Positions 43,308 through 51,021 of a stretch of 64,000 nucleotides of DNA are shown one piece after another. Each line of letters starts with the position of its first letter. The stretch's first letter is position 1. The translations under genes were made by a program, and so were the position numbers. Source of the stretch: Candidatus Avimuribaculum pullicola. GTDB taxonomy: Bacteria; Bacteroidota; Bacteroidia; Bacteroidales; Muribaculaceae. The stretch lies in the NCBI GenBank assembly GCA_018716295.1, contig DVKC01000036.1, forward strand, positions 1 through 64,000, in the 5' to 3' direction. The notes beneath the pieces were generated by a model. That model ran no database searches, was not told where the DNA came from, and saw only the letters and a program-made list of their open reading frames with translations.

Positions 43308-44543
43308 CTAATGCAGCAGCAGGGTGGCATCGCCGTAGCTCAAGAAACGGAAGTCGTGGGCGAGGGCATAATCATAAATCGTGCGCCAGTCACCATCAAC
43401 AAACGCCGACACCAACAGCAGCAATGTCGATTGCGGCTGATGGAAATTTGTGATCATGCCATCAATCACCCTGTAGCGAAATCCAGGGGCTATCATAATT
43501 TGCGTGCTGCCTATATAGCTATCGGCACCATGGCGATCGAGATAATCTATTATGGCCTGCAATGCCGTCCGCGTGTCGGGCATATCGCCACTCTCGCTAT
43601 ATGGCATCCACTGCCCTATACACAGTTCATGTTCATCAGCTTCGGGGTTACGCAACAATGTCAAGCCTATATAATAAAGGCTTTCAAGCGTCCGTACCGA
43701 CGTAGTTCCCACGGCAATTACAGGCCCCGCACTGTTTTCAACCAAATCGACAAGTAACGAACGCGGCACCGAAATAAATTCGGTGTGCATCTCATGCCCG
43801 CCTATCGTTTCGGTCTTCACAGGTTGGAACGTTCCAGCACCGACGTGAAGCGTCAACTCGCGGCGACGTATTCCACGACTGTCGCACTCGGCAAGCACCT
43901 TGTCGGTAAAATGCAATCCTGCCGTTGGTGCAGCCACACTGCCGTCGATGTGCGAGTAAACTGTCTGGTAGTCACTGCTATCACTCGGCTCGGTAGCCCG
44001 GTTGAGATATGGTGGTATAGGTATCTCACCCACAGCTTCGAGTATCGAAGCAAATGTCACACTATCGCCATTCCACTCGAAATTCACTATAAAAGCATTA
44101 CCGTGCCGCTCGCCACGACGGGCAACAAGCATCACTTGGCTGCCATCGATTACAAGAGGCATCTGCAACACACCATCTTTCCACCGCTTGGCATTGCCTA
44201 TGAAACACAGCCAAGAACATTTTCCCACTGTCGCAAATGCTTGTGCATAATCGCGCGGTTCGTGTGGCTCAAGGCAAAACACCTCAATCCACGCCCCACC
44301 ATTAGGCTTGCGGAAACGCAAACGGGCATTGATTACCCGCGTATTGTTATATACCAACATTGAGCCTTGCGGCAACATGCCCGGCAAATCGGCAAACCGA
44401 TACTCGCCTTTTACCGAATGATTGGCATACACAAGCAGTTTGCATTGCTCACGATCGGCAAGCGGGTGCTTGGCTATGCGCTCATCAGGAAGCGGATAAT
44501 TGAAATCTTCGATACGCAAGTTGCGTATATCATCTATATTCAT
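43308..44543 (-). CDS. queA: S-adenosylmethionine:tRNA ribosyltransferase-isomerase
   Basis: QueA transfers the ribosyl part of SAM to preQ1-modified tRNA to make epoxyqueuosine. The 411-residue protein is longer than E. coli QueA (356), as is usual in Bacteroidota. Family motifs include NYPLPDERIAKHPLADREQC, GSMLVYNNTRVINARLRFRK, the SAM-site segment GSVAAPTAGLHFTDKVLAEC, LHVGAGTFQPVKTETIGGHE and GTTSVRTLESL. The leader carries a perfect seven-base hairpin (44575-44581 with 44590-44596). It does not fit the preQ1 riboswitch pattern I know. The gene is convergent with hisF and downstream of tRNA-Cys on the same strand. Confidence 0.96.
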   Translation of the reverse strand: MNIDDIRNLRIEDFNYPLPDERIAKHPLADREQCKLLVYANHSVKGEYRFADLPGMLPQGSMLVYNNTRVINARLRFRKPNGGAWIEVFCLEPHEPRDYAQAFATVGKCSWLCFIGNAKRWKDGVLQMPLVIDGSQVMLVARRGERHGNAFIVNFEWNGDSVTFASILEAVGEIPIPPYLNRATEPSDSSDYQTVYSHIDGSVAAPTAGLHFTDKVLAECDSRGIRRRELTLHVGAGTFQPVKTETIGGHEMHTEFISVPRSLLVDLVENSAGPVIAVGTTSVRTLESLYYIGLTLLRNPEADEHELCIGQWMPYSESGDMPDTRTALQAIIDYLDRHGADSYIGSTQIMIAPGFRYRVIDGMITNFHQPQSTLLLLVSAFVDGDWRTIYDYALAHDFRFLSYGDATLLLH

Positions 44544-44623
44544 TGCATTATCAATTTTTACATACTACACGGCGCACAGGCGTTCAACTGCCTGTGTCAT
44601 ACCTCATTGTACCATCATACAAC

Positions 44624-44655
44624 AAAAAAAGCCCTTGCGGTGGCAAGAGCTTTTT
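44624..44655 (-). terminator. Terminator after tRNA-Cys
   Basis: An A run at 44624-44630 and a T run at 44651-44655 flank GC, a two-base internal mismatch, and TTGC/GCAA around a four-base loop. This gives a two-way rho-independent terminator directly after the tRNA on the minus strand. Confidence 0.7.
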
Positions 44656-44656
44656 G

Positions 44657-44728
44657 AGGTCCCTGGCGGAATCGAACCGCCGTACACGGTTTTGCAGACC
44701 GTTGACTAAACCACTCATCCAAGGAACC
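44657..44728 (-). tRNA. tRNA-Cys(GCA)
   Basis: Minus strand, 72 bases. The acceptor stem GGTTCCT/AGGGACC, the anticodon arm with loop CTGCAAA (anticodon GCA), the T arm with GGTTCGATTCC, and discriminator base U73 (characteristic of tRNA-Cys) are all present. CCA is not encoded. A -7 box lies at 44748-44755. Confidence 0.93.
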
Positions 44729-44747
44729 GTGTCATATTTCAGTGCTG

Positions 44748-44755
44748 CAAAGGTA
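44748..44755 (-). promoter_or_regulatory. -7 box for tRNA-Cys
   Basis: Minus-strand TACCTTTG fits TAnnTTTG and lies 20 bases before the tRNA 5' end. Confidence 0.6.
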
Positions 44756-44929
44756 CAACCATTTTTACAAATATGCAACACCCGAGCAATTTTTTCGGCA
44801 TTCATTCCAGCTTTTCTCATTTTTTAACTATCTCACAAGGAATAAAAATGCAACGATAAACATCTATATGGTAAACGAGCCAATTAAAGGCCTCATAACG
44901 ATTGAATAAAATTTTAAACGGTTATAATC

Positions 44930-45295
44930 ATGGATGATAGTTTATTGAATAGGTTAGGTGGAACTGAAAAATTGTGGGAACGTATAAAACAATACGCTGC
45001 CAAGGGTGGGCGCGAAGCCACTCGCATGATGTTGGAACTATATTACGTGCTGAAAAGTCCCGACACGAGCCTTGGCAACAAGACCCTGATAGTAGCAGCC
45101 CTCGGTTACCAGTTGCTACCGACCGACTTGTTACCAACAAGCACACTCGGCATATTCGGATTGCTCGACAATGCCGCCGCTCTCGCATTTGCCTATAAGA
45201 AAGTGAAATCGCTCGTCACGCCCGAAATAAGATGGCAAGTCAACAACGTGCTTGAACAGTGGTTCGGTCCAGAAGTAGAAATCATTGAATCCTGA
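44930..45295 (+). CDS. YkvA/DUF1232 family small membrane protein
   Basis: This 121-residue protein has the DUF1232 core: LELYYVLKSPDTSLGNKTLI followed by VAALGYQLLPTDLLPTSTLG, with the LLPTDLLP turn (here an extra Thr variant of the usual P-x-D-L-x-P), and then FGLLDNAAALAFAYKKVK. Two hydrophobic segments (about 52-68 and 77-92) suggest membrane association. The N-terminal part (residues 1-40) is helical and charged. The function of the family is unknown. It is monocistronic, followed by a hairpin terminator. Confidence 0.85.
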   Translation: MDDSLLNRLGGTEKLWERIKQYAAKGGREATRMMLELYYVLKSPDTSLGNKTLIVAALGYQLLPTDLLPTSTLGIFGLLDNAAALAFAYKKVKSLVTPEIRWQVNNVLEQWFGPEVEIIES

Positions 45296-45325
45296 CCAGA
45301 TTTGGGTCATACACAATCATTTGAC

Positions 45326-45358
45326 GGGAGTGTGCCGACAATATACTGGCACTCTCCC
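45326..45358 (+). terminator. Hairpin terminator after the DUF1232 gene
   Basis: GGGAGTGTGCC (45326-45336) pairs with GGCACTCTCCC (45348-45358) with a single mismatch around an 11-base loop, followed by TGCTATTTT. Confidence 0.65.
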
Positions 45359-45493
45359 TGCTATTTTCGCCCTAAAATATTCCTTGATGCAATGCGGCAT
45401 GAATTTCAGGACACTTAATAGGTGATTTTTAAGACACAAGTTTGCTGCATTTTTTATTACTTTGCATGTGATATAGACCAAGCACAGACAACT

Positions 45494-46369
45494 ATGAAAA
45501 ATGCGACTCTCGACAGCCCTGAAGTTTTAAACATTCACCCCATCTACAACAATGGGGAACTGGCATTCTTTGACAATCTCGAAAACATCAACACTTCAAG
45601 TCCGTTCAAGACCGAGGCTTTTGCCGTCGTTCTTATGCTAAAAGGCAGAGCTTCAGTGATAATCAACGGCTCGCAATATGAAGCAGGAGCCAACGACATG
45701 TTTATATGCCCGCCCAACAATATCATAGAAAACGGGCTGTTAAGCCTCGATTTCAAATGCCTTGTCATTTACATGACACCGCGATATATAAACAAAATAA
45801 TGCCATTGTCGGAAAACTTGTGGGACGTGAAATTTTTCTTTGAGGAACACCCGTTGTGTTCCCTACAGCCCGAAGAAGCCGAAGTGTTCTGCCAATATTA
45901 CAAACTATTGTGTTCAAAAATGCAAACTTCGTCGCCTGTCCAGGAAAAAGTTATCAACACATTGATGCTGGCATTCATCTATGACATGCAATATATCCTT
46001 GGTCGGGTAATAAAACCTTCGCCGCGACCTTTCGCTTCGGGCGAAAGCCTTTTCAAGCGGTTCATCGGGCTAATCGAGGCTTCGCAAGTCAAGTACCAGG
46101 GTGTTGCTTTCTATGCTGCCAAACTGTGTGTGACACCCAAATACCTTTCAGCAATATGCAAGCAGATAAGCGGCATGACAGCCTCTTGCCTTATCGACAA
46201 ATATGTAATGAAAGACATTGAATACATGATGACACACACCAATAAAAGCATCAAGGAGATTGCAGCCGACCTGAATTTTTCAAACCTGTCGTTCTTTGGC
46301 AAATATATGCGCAAGCACTTCGGGCTGTCGCCAAGGGCTTTCAGGGCGCAAGCATTGAAGAAGGCTTGA
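45494..46369 (+). CDS. AraC family transcriptional regulator
   Basis: This 291-residue regulator has an N-terminal cupin-like sensor domain (about 25-110: FAVVLMLKGRASVIINGSQY, ANDMFICPPNNI). A C-terminal AraC-type double helix-turn-helix follows (about 190-285): VAFYAAKLCVTPKYLSAICK, then IKEIAADLNFSNLSFFGKYM and RKHFGLSPRAFRAQ, the standard ending. The start at 45494 is preferred to the in-frame extension upstream, which is cysteine- and aromatic-rich junk. No obvious target gene is adjacent: xerD is convergent, four bases away, and the DUF1232 gene is upstream. The ligand and targets are unknown. Confidence 0.93.
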   Translation: MKNATLDSPEVLNIHPIYNNGELAFFDNLENINTSSPFKTEAFAVVLMLKGRASVIINGSQYEAGANDMFICPPNNIIENGLLSLDFKCLVIYMTPRYINKIMPLSENLWDVKFFFEEHPLCSLQPEEAEVFCQYYKLLCSKMQTSSPVQEKVINTLMLAFIYDMQYILGRVIKPSPRPFASGESLFKRFIGLIEASQVKYQGVAFYAAKLCVTPKYLSAICKQISGMTASCLIDKYVMKDIEYMMTHTNKSIKEIAADLNFSNLSFFGKYMRKHFGLSPRAFRAQALKKA

Positions 46370-46373
46370 AACC

Positions 46374-47297
46374 TCATTCATTATCACGCACATTGCGGGG
46401 GTGGTGGCTGAGGATTTCCTGCCGAAGCCGCGAGCGGTCGATATGCACATATATCTCGGTTGTGGAAATATCCTCATGGCCGAGCATCTGCTGTATTGCC
46501 CGCAGATTGGCTCCGCCTTCGAGCAAATGGGTGGCAAACGAATGGCGCAAAGTGTGCGGGCTCACATTCTTCGTTATTCCGGCAAGCAAGCACAACTTCT
46601 TGATTATATAAAATATCATCACCCGTGTGAGCATTCCGCCACGGCGGTTCAAGAACAATATGTCGCCACACCCGCGCTTCACCTTCAACTGCGAACGGTA
46701 ACCGCCGATATACTTCTGTATCTCTTCAAGTGCCACACCCGATATAGGCACAAGCCGCTGCTTGCTCCCTTTTCCCTCAACTATGATATACTCTTCATCG
46801 ACATACACCTGCGACATTCGCAACCCTATAAGTTCACTCACACGCAACCCGCAGCCATAAAGTGTTTCGATGATGGCACGGTTGCGCTGTCCCTCGGGTT
46901 CGTCAAGGTCGATGGCGGCAATCATGGCATCGATCTCCTCTATTGTCAGCACTGTTGGCAACTTGCGCCCAAGCCGTGGCGACTCGATGAGCATAGTCGG
47001 ATTGTTGTCGATATATCCCTCAATCTTCAGAAACTTATAAAACGTCTTTATCCCCGACAATATGCGGGCTTGCGACTTAGCCGCAATGCCCAAGTCGAAC
47101 AATCCGCTGAGGAAACCGTGCAAGTCGCCCTCGGTGGCATCAGCCGGGCTTAACCCCGCATCGTCCAAGTAAGCCACAAGTTTCTGCACGTCGTCATTAT
47201 AAGCCTCGACGGTGTTTTTCGACAATCCACGCTCTATCATCAAGTAAGTGTCGAAACGCTTTATCACATCATCGATGTCAACAATTTTCCTCGCCAC
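46374..47297 (-). CDS. xerD: Site-specific tyrosine recombinase XerD
   Basis: XerD resolves chromosome dimers at dif together with a XerC-type partner. The ~307-residue protein has an N-terminal SAM-like domain (LIERGLSKNTVEAY-like segment YLMIERGLSKNTVEAYND) and a C-terminal catalytic domain with all residues: Arg in LYGCGLRVSELIGLRM, Lys in VEGKGSKQRLVPI, HxxR in SPHTLRHSFATHLLEGGA, and His and Tyr in MLGHEDISTTEIYVHIDRSR. I place the start at the GTG at 47297, because the -7 box at 47312-47319 lies between it and an upstream in-frame ATG (47357). The much longer open frame beyond is antisense to the next gene. Confidence 0.94.
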   Translation of the reverse strand: MARKIVDIDDVIKRFDTYLMIERGLSKNTVEAYNDDVQKLVAYLDDAGLSPADATEGDLHGFLSGLFDLGIAAKSQARILSGIKTFYKFLKIEGYIDNNPTMLIESPRLGRKLPTVLTIEEIDAMIAAIDLDEPEGQRNRAIIETLYGCGLRVSELIGLRMSQVYVDEEYIIVEGKGSKQRLVPISGVALEEIQKYIGGYRSQLKVKRGCGDILFLNRRGGMLTRVMIFYIIKKLCLLAGITKNVSPHTLRHSFATHLLEGGANLRAIQQMLGHEDISTTEIYVHIDRSRLRQEILSHHPRNVRDNE

Positions 47298-47311
47298 GCC
47301 CTTTTTTGTTG

Positions 47312-47319
47312 CAAAGTTA
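47312..47319 (-). promoter_or_regulatory. -7 box for xerD
   Basis: Minus-strand TAACTTTG fits TAnnTTTG. Transcription would begin around 47305, just ahead of the GTG at 47297. Confidence 0.55.
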
Positions 47320-47363
47320 CTAAGCAATCGGCCACCATGCTTGCATAAGACCTCCATTTTTTT

Positions 47364-47371
47364 TACATTTG
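47364..47371 (+). promoter_or_regulatory. -7 box for the carboxynorspermidine dehydrogenase gene
   Basis: TACATTTG fits TAnnTTTG, about 38 bases before the ATG at 47409, divergent from the xerD promoter. Confidence 0.5.
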
Positions 47372-47408
47372 TCCGATTATAATCAATAAACGCATCTAAA
47401 ACGAAAAA

Positions 47409-48605
47409 ATGAGCAAGGTACTGATTATCGGAGCTGGCGGCGTGGGCACAGTAGTTGCCCACAAGTGCGCACAAAACTCCGACGTGTTCAACGAGATTGT
47501 AATAGCCTCGCGCACCCGCAGCAAGTGTGATGCCGTGGCTCGTGCCATAGGCAAAGACAACGTGACCACCGACAGCGTGGATGCCGACAGCGTGGAGCAG
47601 CTTGTTGACCTGTTCAACAGGCACCGCCCCGACATCGTTATCAACGTGGCTCTCCCATACCAAGACTTGACCATCATGGACGCTTGCCTTGAATGCGGAG
47701 TAAACTACCTCGACACGGCCAACTATGAGCCGCGCGATGAAGCCCACTTTGAATACAGTTGGCAATGGGCCTACCGCGACCGTTTCGAGAAAGCTGGATT
47801 GACTGCAATCCTCGGCTGCGGCTTCGACCCAGGCGTATCGGGAGTGTACACGGCTTACGCCGCAAAGCACCACTTCGGCCGCATCGACTACCTCGATATC
47901 GTTGACTGCAACGCCGGCAACCATGGCAAGGCTTTCGCCACCAACTTCAACCCCGAAATCAACATACGCGAAATCACGCAAAAAGGCAAATACTACGAAG
48001 ATGGCAAATGGGTGGAAACCGAGCCGCAAGAAATACACAAGACGCTCAACTATCCCAACATCGGCCCGCGCGAATCCTACTTGCTTTACCACGAGGAACT
48101 CGAATCGCTCGTGAAGAACTTCCCAAGCATCAAGCGAGCTCGCTTCTGGATGACTTTCGGACAGGAATACCTCACACACCTGCGTGTGATACAAGATATC
48201 GGCATGGCCAGCATCGAACCTATCATGTATGAAGGTCACGAGATTGTGCCACTGCAATTCCTCAAGGCCGTGCTGCCCAACCCCAAGGAACTGGGCGAAA
48301 ACTATCACGGCGAAACCTCGATCGGCTGCCGCATTCGTGGCATCGACAAGGAAGGGAAACCACTCACCTACTACATCTACAACAATTGCAGCCACGAAGC
48401 CGCCTACAAGGAAACTGGCATGCAAGCCGTGAGCTACACCACTGGCGTACCAGCCATGACCGGGGCAATGATGTTCCTCAAGGGGCTGTGGAAAAAGCCA
48501 GGTGTGTACAACGTCGAAGAGTTTGACCCCGATCCATTCCTCGACGTGCTCAACCACCAAGGCCTCCCCTGGCACGAAATCTTCAACGGCGACCTTGAGC
48601 TGTAA
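47409..48605 (+). CDS. Carboxynorspermidine dehydrogenase (saccharopine dehydrogenase fold)
   Basis: This 398-residue NAD(P)H-dependent enzyme of the saccharopine-dehydrogenase fold is close in pattern to carboxynorspermidine/carboxyspermidine dehydrogenase, which condenses aspartate semialdehyde with a diamine in norspermidine or spermidine synthesis. It has a Rossmann motif VLIIGAGGVGTVVAHKCA (about 4-21), NVALPYQDLTIMDACLECGV, YLDTANYEPRDEAHFEYSW, ILGCGFDPGVSGVYTAYAAK and ISLVDCN-like YLDIVDCNAGNHGKAFATNF. The decarboxylase partner (NspC-like) is not adjacent. Spermidine is the main polyamine expected in this group. I am fairly sure of the family and less so of the exact substrate. Confidence 0.88.
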   Translation: MSKVLIIGAGGVGTVVAHKCAQNSDVFNEIVIASRTRSKCDAVARAIGKDNVTTDSVDADSVEQLVDLFNRHRPDIVINVALPYQDLTIMDACLECGVNYLDTANYEPRDEAHFEYSWQWAYRDRFEKAGLTAILGCGFDPGVSGVYTAYAAKHHFGRIDYLDIVDCNAGNHGKAFATNFNPEINIREITQKGKYYEDGKWVETEPQEIHKTLNYPNIGPRESYLLYHEELESLVKNFPSIKRARFWMTFGQEYLTHLRVIQDIGMASIEPIMYEGHEIVPLQFLKAVLPNPKELGENYHGETSIGCRIRGIDKEGKPLTYYIYNNCSHEAAYKETGMQAVSYTTGVPAMTGAMMFLKGLWKKPGVYNVEEFDPDPFLDVLNHQGLPWHEIFNGDLEL

Positions 48606-48699
48606 CCGCCCGAAGCGGCACTGCTACACCACACACATACGGCTCGGCGGCATCTCCTGCCACCGGGCCGTAATCCTATCCTCCACCAAACACCCATTT

Positions 48700-49130
48700 A
48701 TGGAAGAAGTTAAAAATCAATACGCTTCTTTAATGACAGGGTAGTGCGGGCGATATGGGATGATAAGAATATGAAAGTGGCCTATTGCGCACTCTTGAGC
48801 CTGGTAGTCTAAAATGCTTGCAACATATTCATGCCTATATCTTTGGCGGATTGTATGATTTCGCAGGACAAACACGCACAAAGAACAGATTCTAAAGGAG
48901 GATTTACTTTTGCCAACTGTCTGCATTTCCCCGAAACACTCCAAGCCATCGAGCGAATGCCAGAGAGCACTTTTGATGAGATTATGGACAAATATATTGA
49001 AATGATGTAGCTCACACTTTAATGGAAGGGAATTGCAAATCTTCCACAGCTTGTGGAAAGATTGTATTCCGATTTGTTTTCAATCCCTTGGGGGCACCAT
49101 CGCTATATAATCGGCATTTGGAAAATAAAA
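48700..49130 (+). pseudogene. Fic-domain protein gene decayed by several frameshifts
   Basis: No single frame is open, but fragments in order read as a Fic protein. From 48700: MEEVKNQYASL; then NDRVVRAIWDDKN (48732-48770, other frame); ESGLLRTLEPGS and [19 protein letters not shown] (48773-48886, other frame); [16 protein letters not shown] and [17 protein letters not shown] (48891-49006, other frame); and a damaged active-site loop, [11 protein letters not shown] (49007-49039). The Fic consensus there is HPFxxGNGR, so the Pro, Phe, second Gly and Arg are lost as well. At least four frameshifts are needed. Fic proteins AMPylate targets and often act as toxins. No antitoxin gene remains. The fragment occupies the gap before the POT-like gene. 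Confidence 0.8.
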
Positions 49131-49166
49131 ACCAACGATTTTAAACACATATAAATCAATCACATT

Positions 49167-50519
49167 ATGGCTAAATATTCACCGGCTTTCTGGACGGCCA
49201 ATGCCGCCGAACTATTTGAACGAATGGCATATTATGCCGTCTTTATCGTTGTAACGCTCTATCTGTCCAACACACTCGGTTTCTCCGACATCGAGGCGAG
49301 CATCATCTCGGGGCTTTTCTCGGGCGGACTCTACTTGCTACCGCTTTTCACCGGCGCATTGGCCGACAAGGTGGGCTACCGCAAGTCGCTGCTTATCGCC
49401 TTCACGCTGCTTGCCGCCGGCTACATCATGCTGTGGCTGCTGCCGTTGGTACTTGAAGGGGACGGGCTTGTGCGATATGGCGAGCAAACCGTGTTCACCG
49501 GGCTGCGAGAGAGCGGCAAGCGTTACCTCGTGGTACCAGCAATGATTGTGGTAATGGTGGGCGGCTCGTTCATCAAGTCGATTATCTCGGCTTCGGTGGC
49601 AAGGGAAACCACATCGGCCACACGCGCCCGCGGCTACTCCATCTTCTACATGATGGTCAACATCGGGTCATTCATCGGTAAAAGCGTCATCGACCCCATG
49701 CGCTCACTCATCGGCGACGCGGCATATATCCACATCAATCTCTTCTCGGGCATACTGTGCGTGGTGGCATTCGTGGCGATACTCCTCTTCTACCACTCGG
49801 CCAACACCGCCGGTGAAGGCAAGAGCATCGGCGAGGTACTGCACGGGCTGTGCCGCGTGTTCACCAACGGGCGGCTTCTCGTGCTGATATTGATTGTGAC
49901 AGGCTTCTGGATGGTGCAGCAACAGCTCTACGCCACCATGCCAAAGTATGTGATACGCCTCGCCGGCGAAACGGCGCGTCCAGGCTGGATAGCCAACGTC
50001 AACCCGCTCGTTGTGGTGCTGTGCGTCAACCTCGTCACGCGATTCATGGCTCGCCGCAAGGCATTGACATCGATTACTGTGGGAATGTTCCTCATTCCGC
50101 TGTCGGCATTGGTCATGGCATCGGGCAACCTGTTCAACGGCAATCTGCTAGGCTTCCACCCCATCACAGTAATGATGGTGGCTGGCATCGTGCTGCAAGC
50201 ACTTGCCGAGTGCTTCATCTCACCACGCTACCTCGAATACTTTTCACTGCAAGCCCCCAAGGGCGAAGAAGGCCTGTACCTCGGTTTCAGCCACTTAGAC
50301 TCGTTCCTGTCGTCGATACTCGGTTTTGGAATGTCGGGCATACTGCTGTCGCACTACTGCCCCGACCCAGCCCTATACGCCACCCGCGAGGCATGGGAAG
50401 CCGCCAGTGCCAACGCCCACTACATCTGGTACTGGTTTGCCGGCGTAGGCATAGTGTCGGCCCTCGCCCTCATCGTCTATGCCCGGGTCACCTCCCGCCC
50501 CCAGCAACGCGCCGAATAA
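49167..50519 (+). CDS. POT/PTR2-like MFS transporter
   Basis: This 450-residue membrane protein with about 12 helices belongs to the major facilitator superfamily. The N-terminal FWTANAAELFERMAYYAVFI matches the POT/PTR2 ExxERFxYY signature of proton-coupled oligopeptide transporters, with Glu, Glu and Arg present (ELFER). The cytoplasmic loop GALADKVGYRKSLL is the MFS motif A, and GGSFIKSIISASVARETT with ARGYSIFYMMVNIGSFIG continues the POT pattern. The protein is shorter than typical DtpA. Substrates are likely small peptides or nitrate-like ions by family, but this is unproven. The upstream gap is filled by the Fic pseudogene. Confidence 0.87.
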   Translation: MAKYSPAFWTANAAELFERMAYYAVFIVVTLYLSNTLGFSDIEASIISGLFSGGLYLLPLFTGALADKVGYRKSLLIAFTLLAAGYIMLWLLPLVLEGDGLVRYGEQTVFTGLRESGKRYLVVPAMIVVMVGGSFIKSIISASVARETTSATRARGYSIFYMMVNIGSFIGKSVIDPMRSLIGDAAYIHINLFSGILCVVAFVAILLFYHSANTAGEGKSIGEVLHGLCRVFTNGRLLVLILIVTGFWMVQQQLYATMPKYVIRLAGETARPGWIANVNPLVVVLCVNLVTRFMARRKALTSITVGMFLIPLSALVMASGNLFNGNLLGFHPITVMMVAGIVLQALAECFISPRYLEYFSLQAPKGEEGLYLGFSHLDSFLSSILGFGMSGILLSHYCPDPALYATREAWEAASANAHYIWYWFAGVGIVSALALIVYARVTSRPQQRAE

Positions 50520-50579
50520 CCGCAAAGAACACTGCCACCCGCCAAAATGCAGGGACGCATACACGATACCCAGCTTGGC

Positions 50580-50686
50580 TGTAGAGCCGTCATATCATGG
50601 CGGCTCGATGACAGCCACAGTGGTAAACACCTGTAGCACACCATATTGTAGCAGTAACGAGCCGCCATGATATGACGGCTCTACAT
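50580..50686. repeat. Inverted pair of REP-like palindromes
   Basis: The same 23-base palindrome occurs at 50584-50606 and inverted at 50659-50681, separated by 52 bases and bounded by TGTA/TACA. The layout and spacing match the pair at 35070-35177, and the inner sequence is only partly conserved. It lies between two convergent genes (the POT-like transporter and the DUF4836 lipoprotein). Confidence 0.85.
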
Positions 50687-50957
50687 GTAAATATGGATGT
50701 TTACAATGTTAAATAATGCAAAACGATGGAAGTTTTTTTCGATATATGTTGCACAGCATAAATATAAAGCATACTTTTGCATCGGTTTTTTCATGGTATT
50801 AGATTTTAAGTTGAAGATTAGTTGTCGTGATGACAATTAATTTTTTTTGTACCTATCCCAAAACGCCTATCCCTACTGACACAGCAATTAGCAAAGTGCA
50901 GCATTAAGCATAACGATGCAAACAGACGCACGAGCCGCGACCACCACTACATTCCAC
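50687..50957. other. AT-rich non-coding gap with an orphan promoter-like box
   Basis: No gene is supported. TACTTTTG at 50772-50779 (plus strand) fits TAnnTTTG but faces into the 3' end of the DUF4836 gene, so it could drive an antisense or small RNA. No conserved structure is evident. The gap ends at the terminator of the DUF4836 gene. Confidence 0.35.
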
Positions 50958-50996
50958 AAAAAAAACGGAGGTGCAACCTTATCGGCCACGCCTCCG
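50958..50996 (-). terminator. Rho-independent terminator of the DUF4836 gene
   Basis: CGGAGGTG (50966-50973) pairs with CGCCTCCG (50989-50996), with one G/T wobble. On the minus strand the stem is followed by an eight-base T run (complement of 50958-50965). Confidence 0.85.
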
Positions 50997-51021
50997 AATA
51001 AATTACATACTGTACAAACAA

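Noticed and set aside
44544-44623. preQ1 riboswitch in the queA leader
   Set aside because: A short perfect hairpin is present, but the loop and downstream bases do not fit the preQ1 aptamer patterns I know.
46374-48575. A 733-codon open frame covering xerD and continuing for 1.2 kb upstream
   Set aside because: Everything beyond about 47357 is antisense to an intact dehydrogenase gene and shows no protein-like pattern; the real xerD is the 3' part.
50580-50686. Palindromic pair as ends of an insertion sequence
   Set aside because: No transposase lies between or beside the repeats, the unit is about 105 bp, and the same layout recurs elsewhere, which fits REP-like repeats better.
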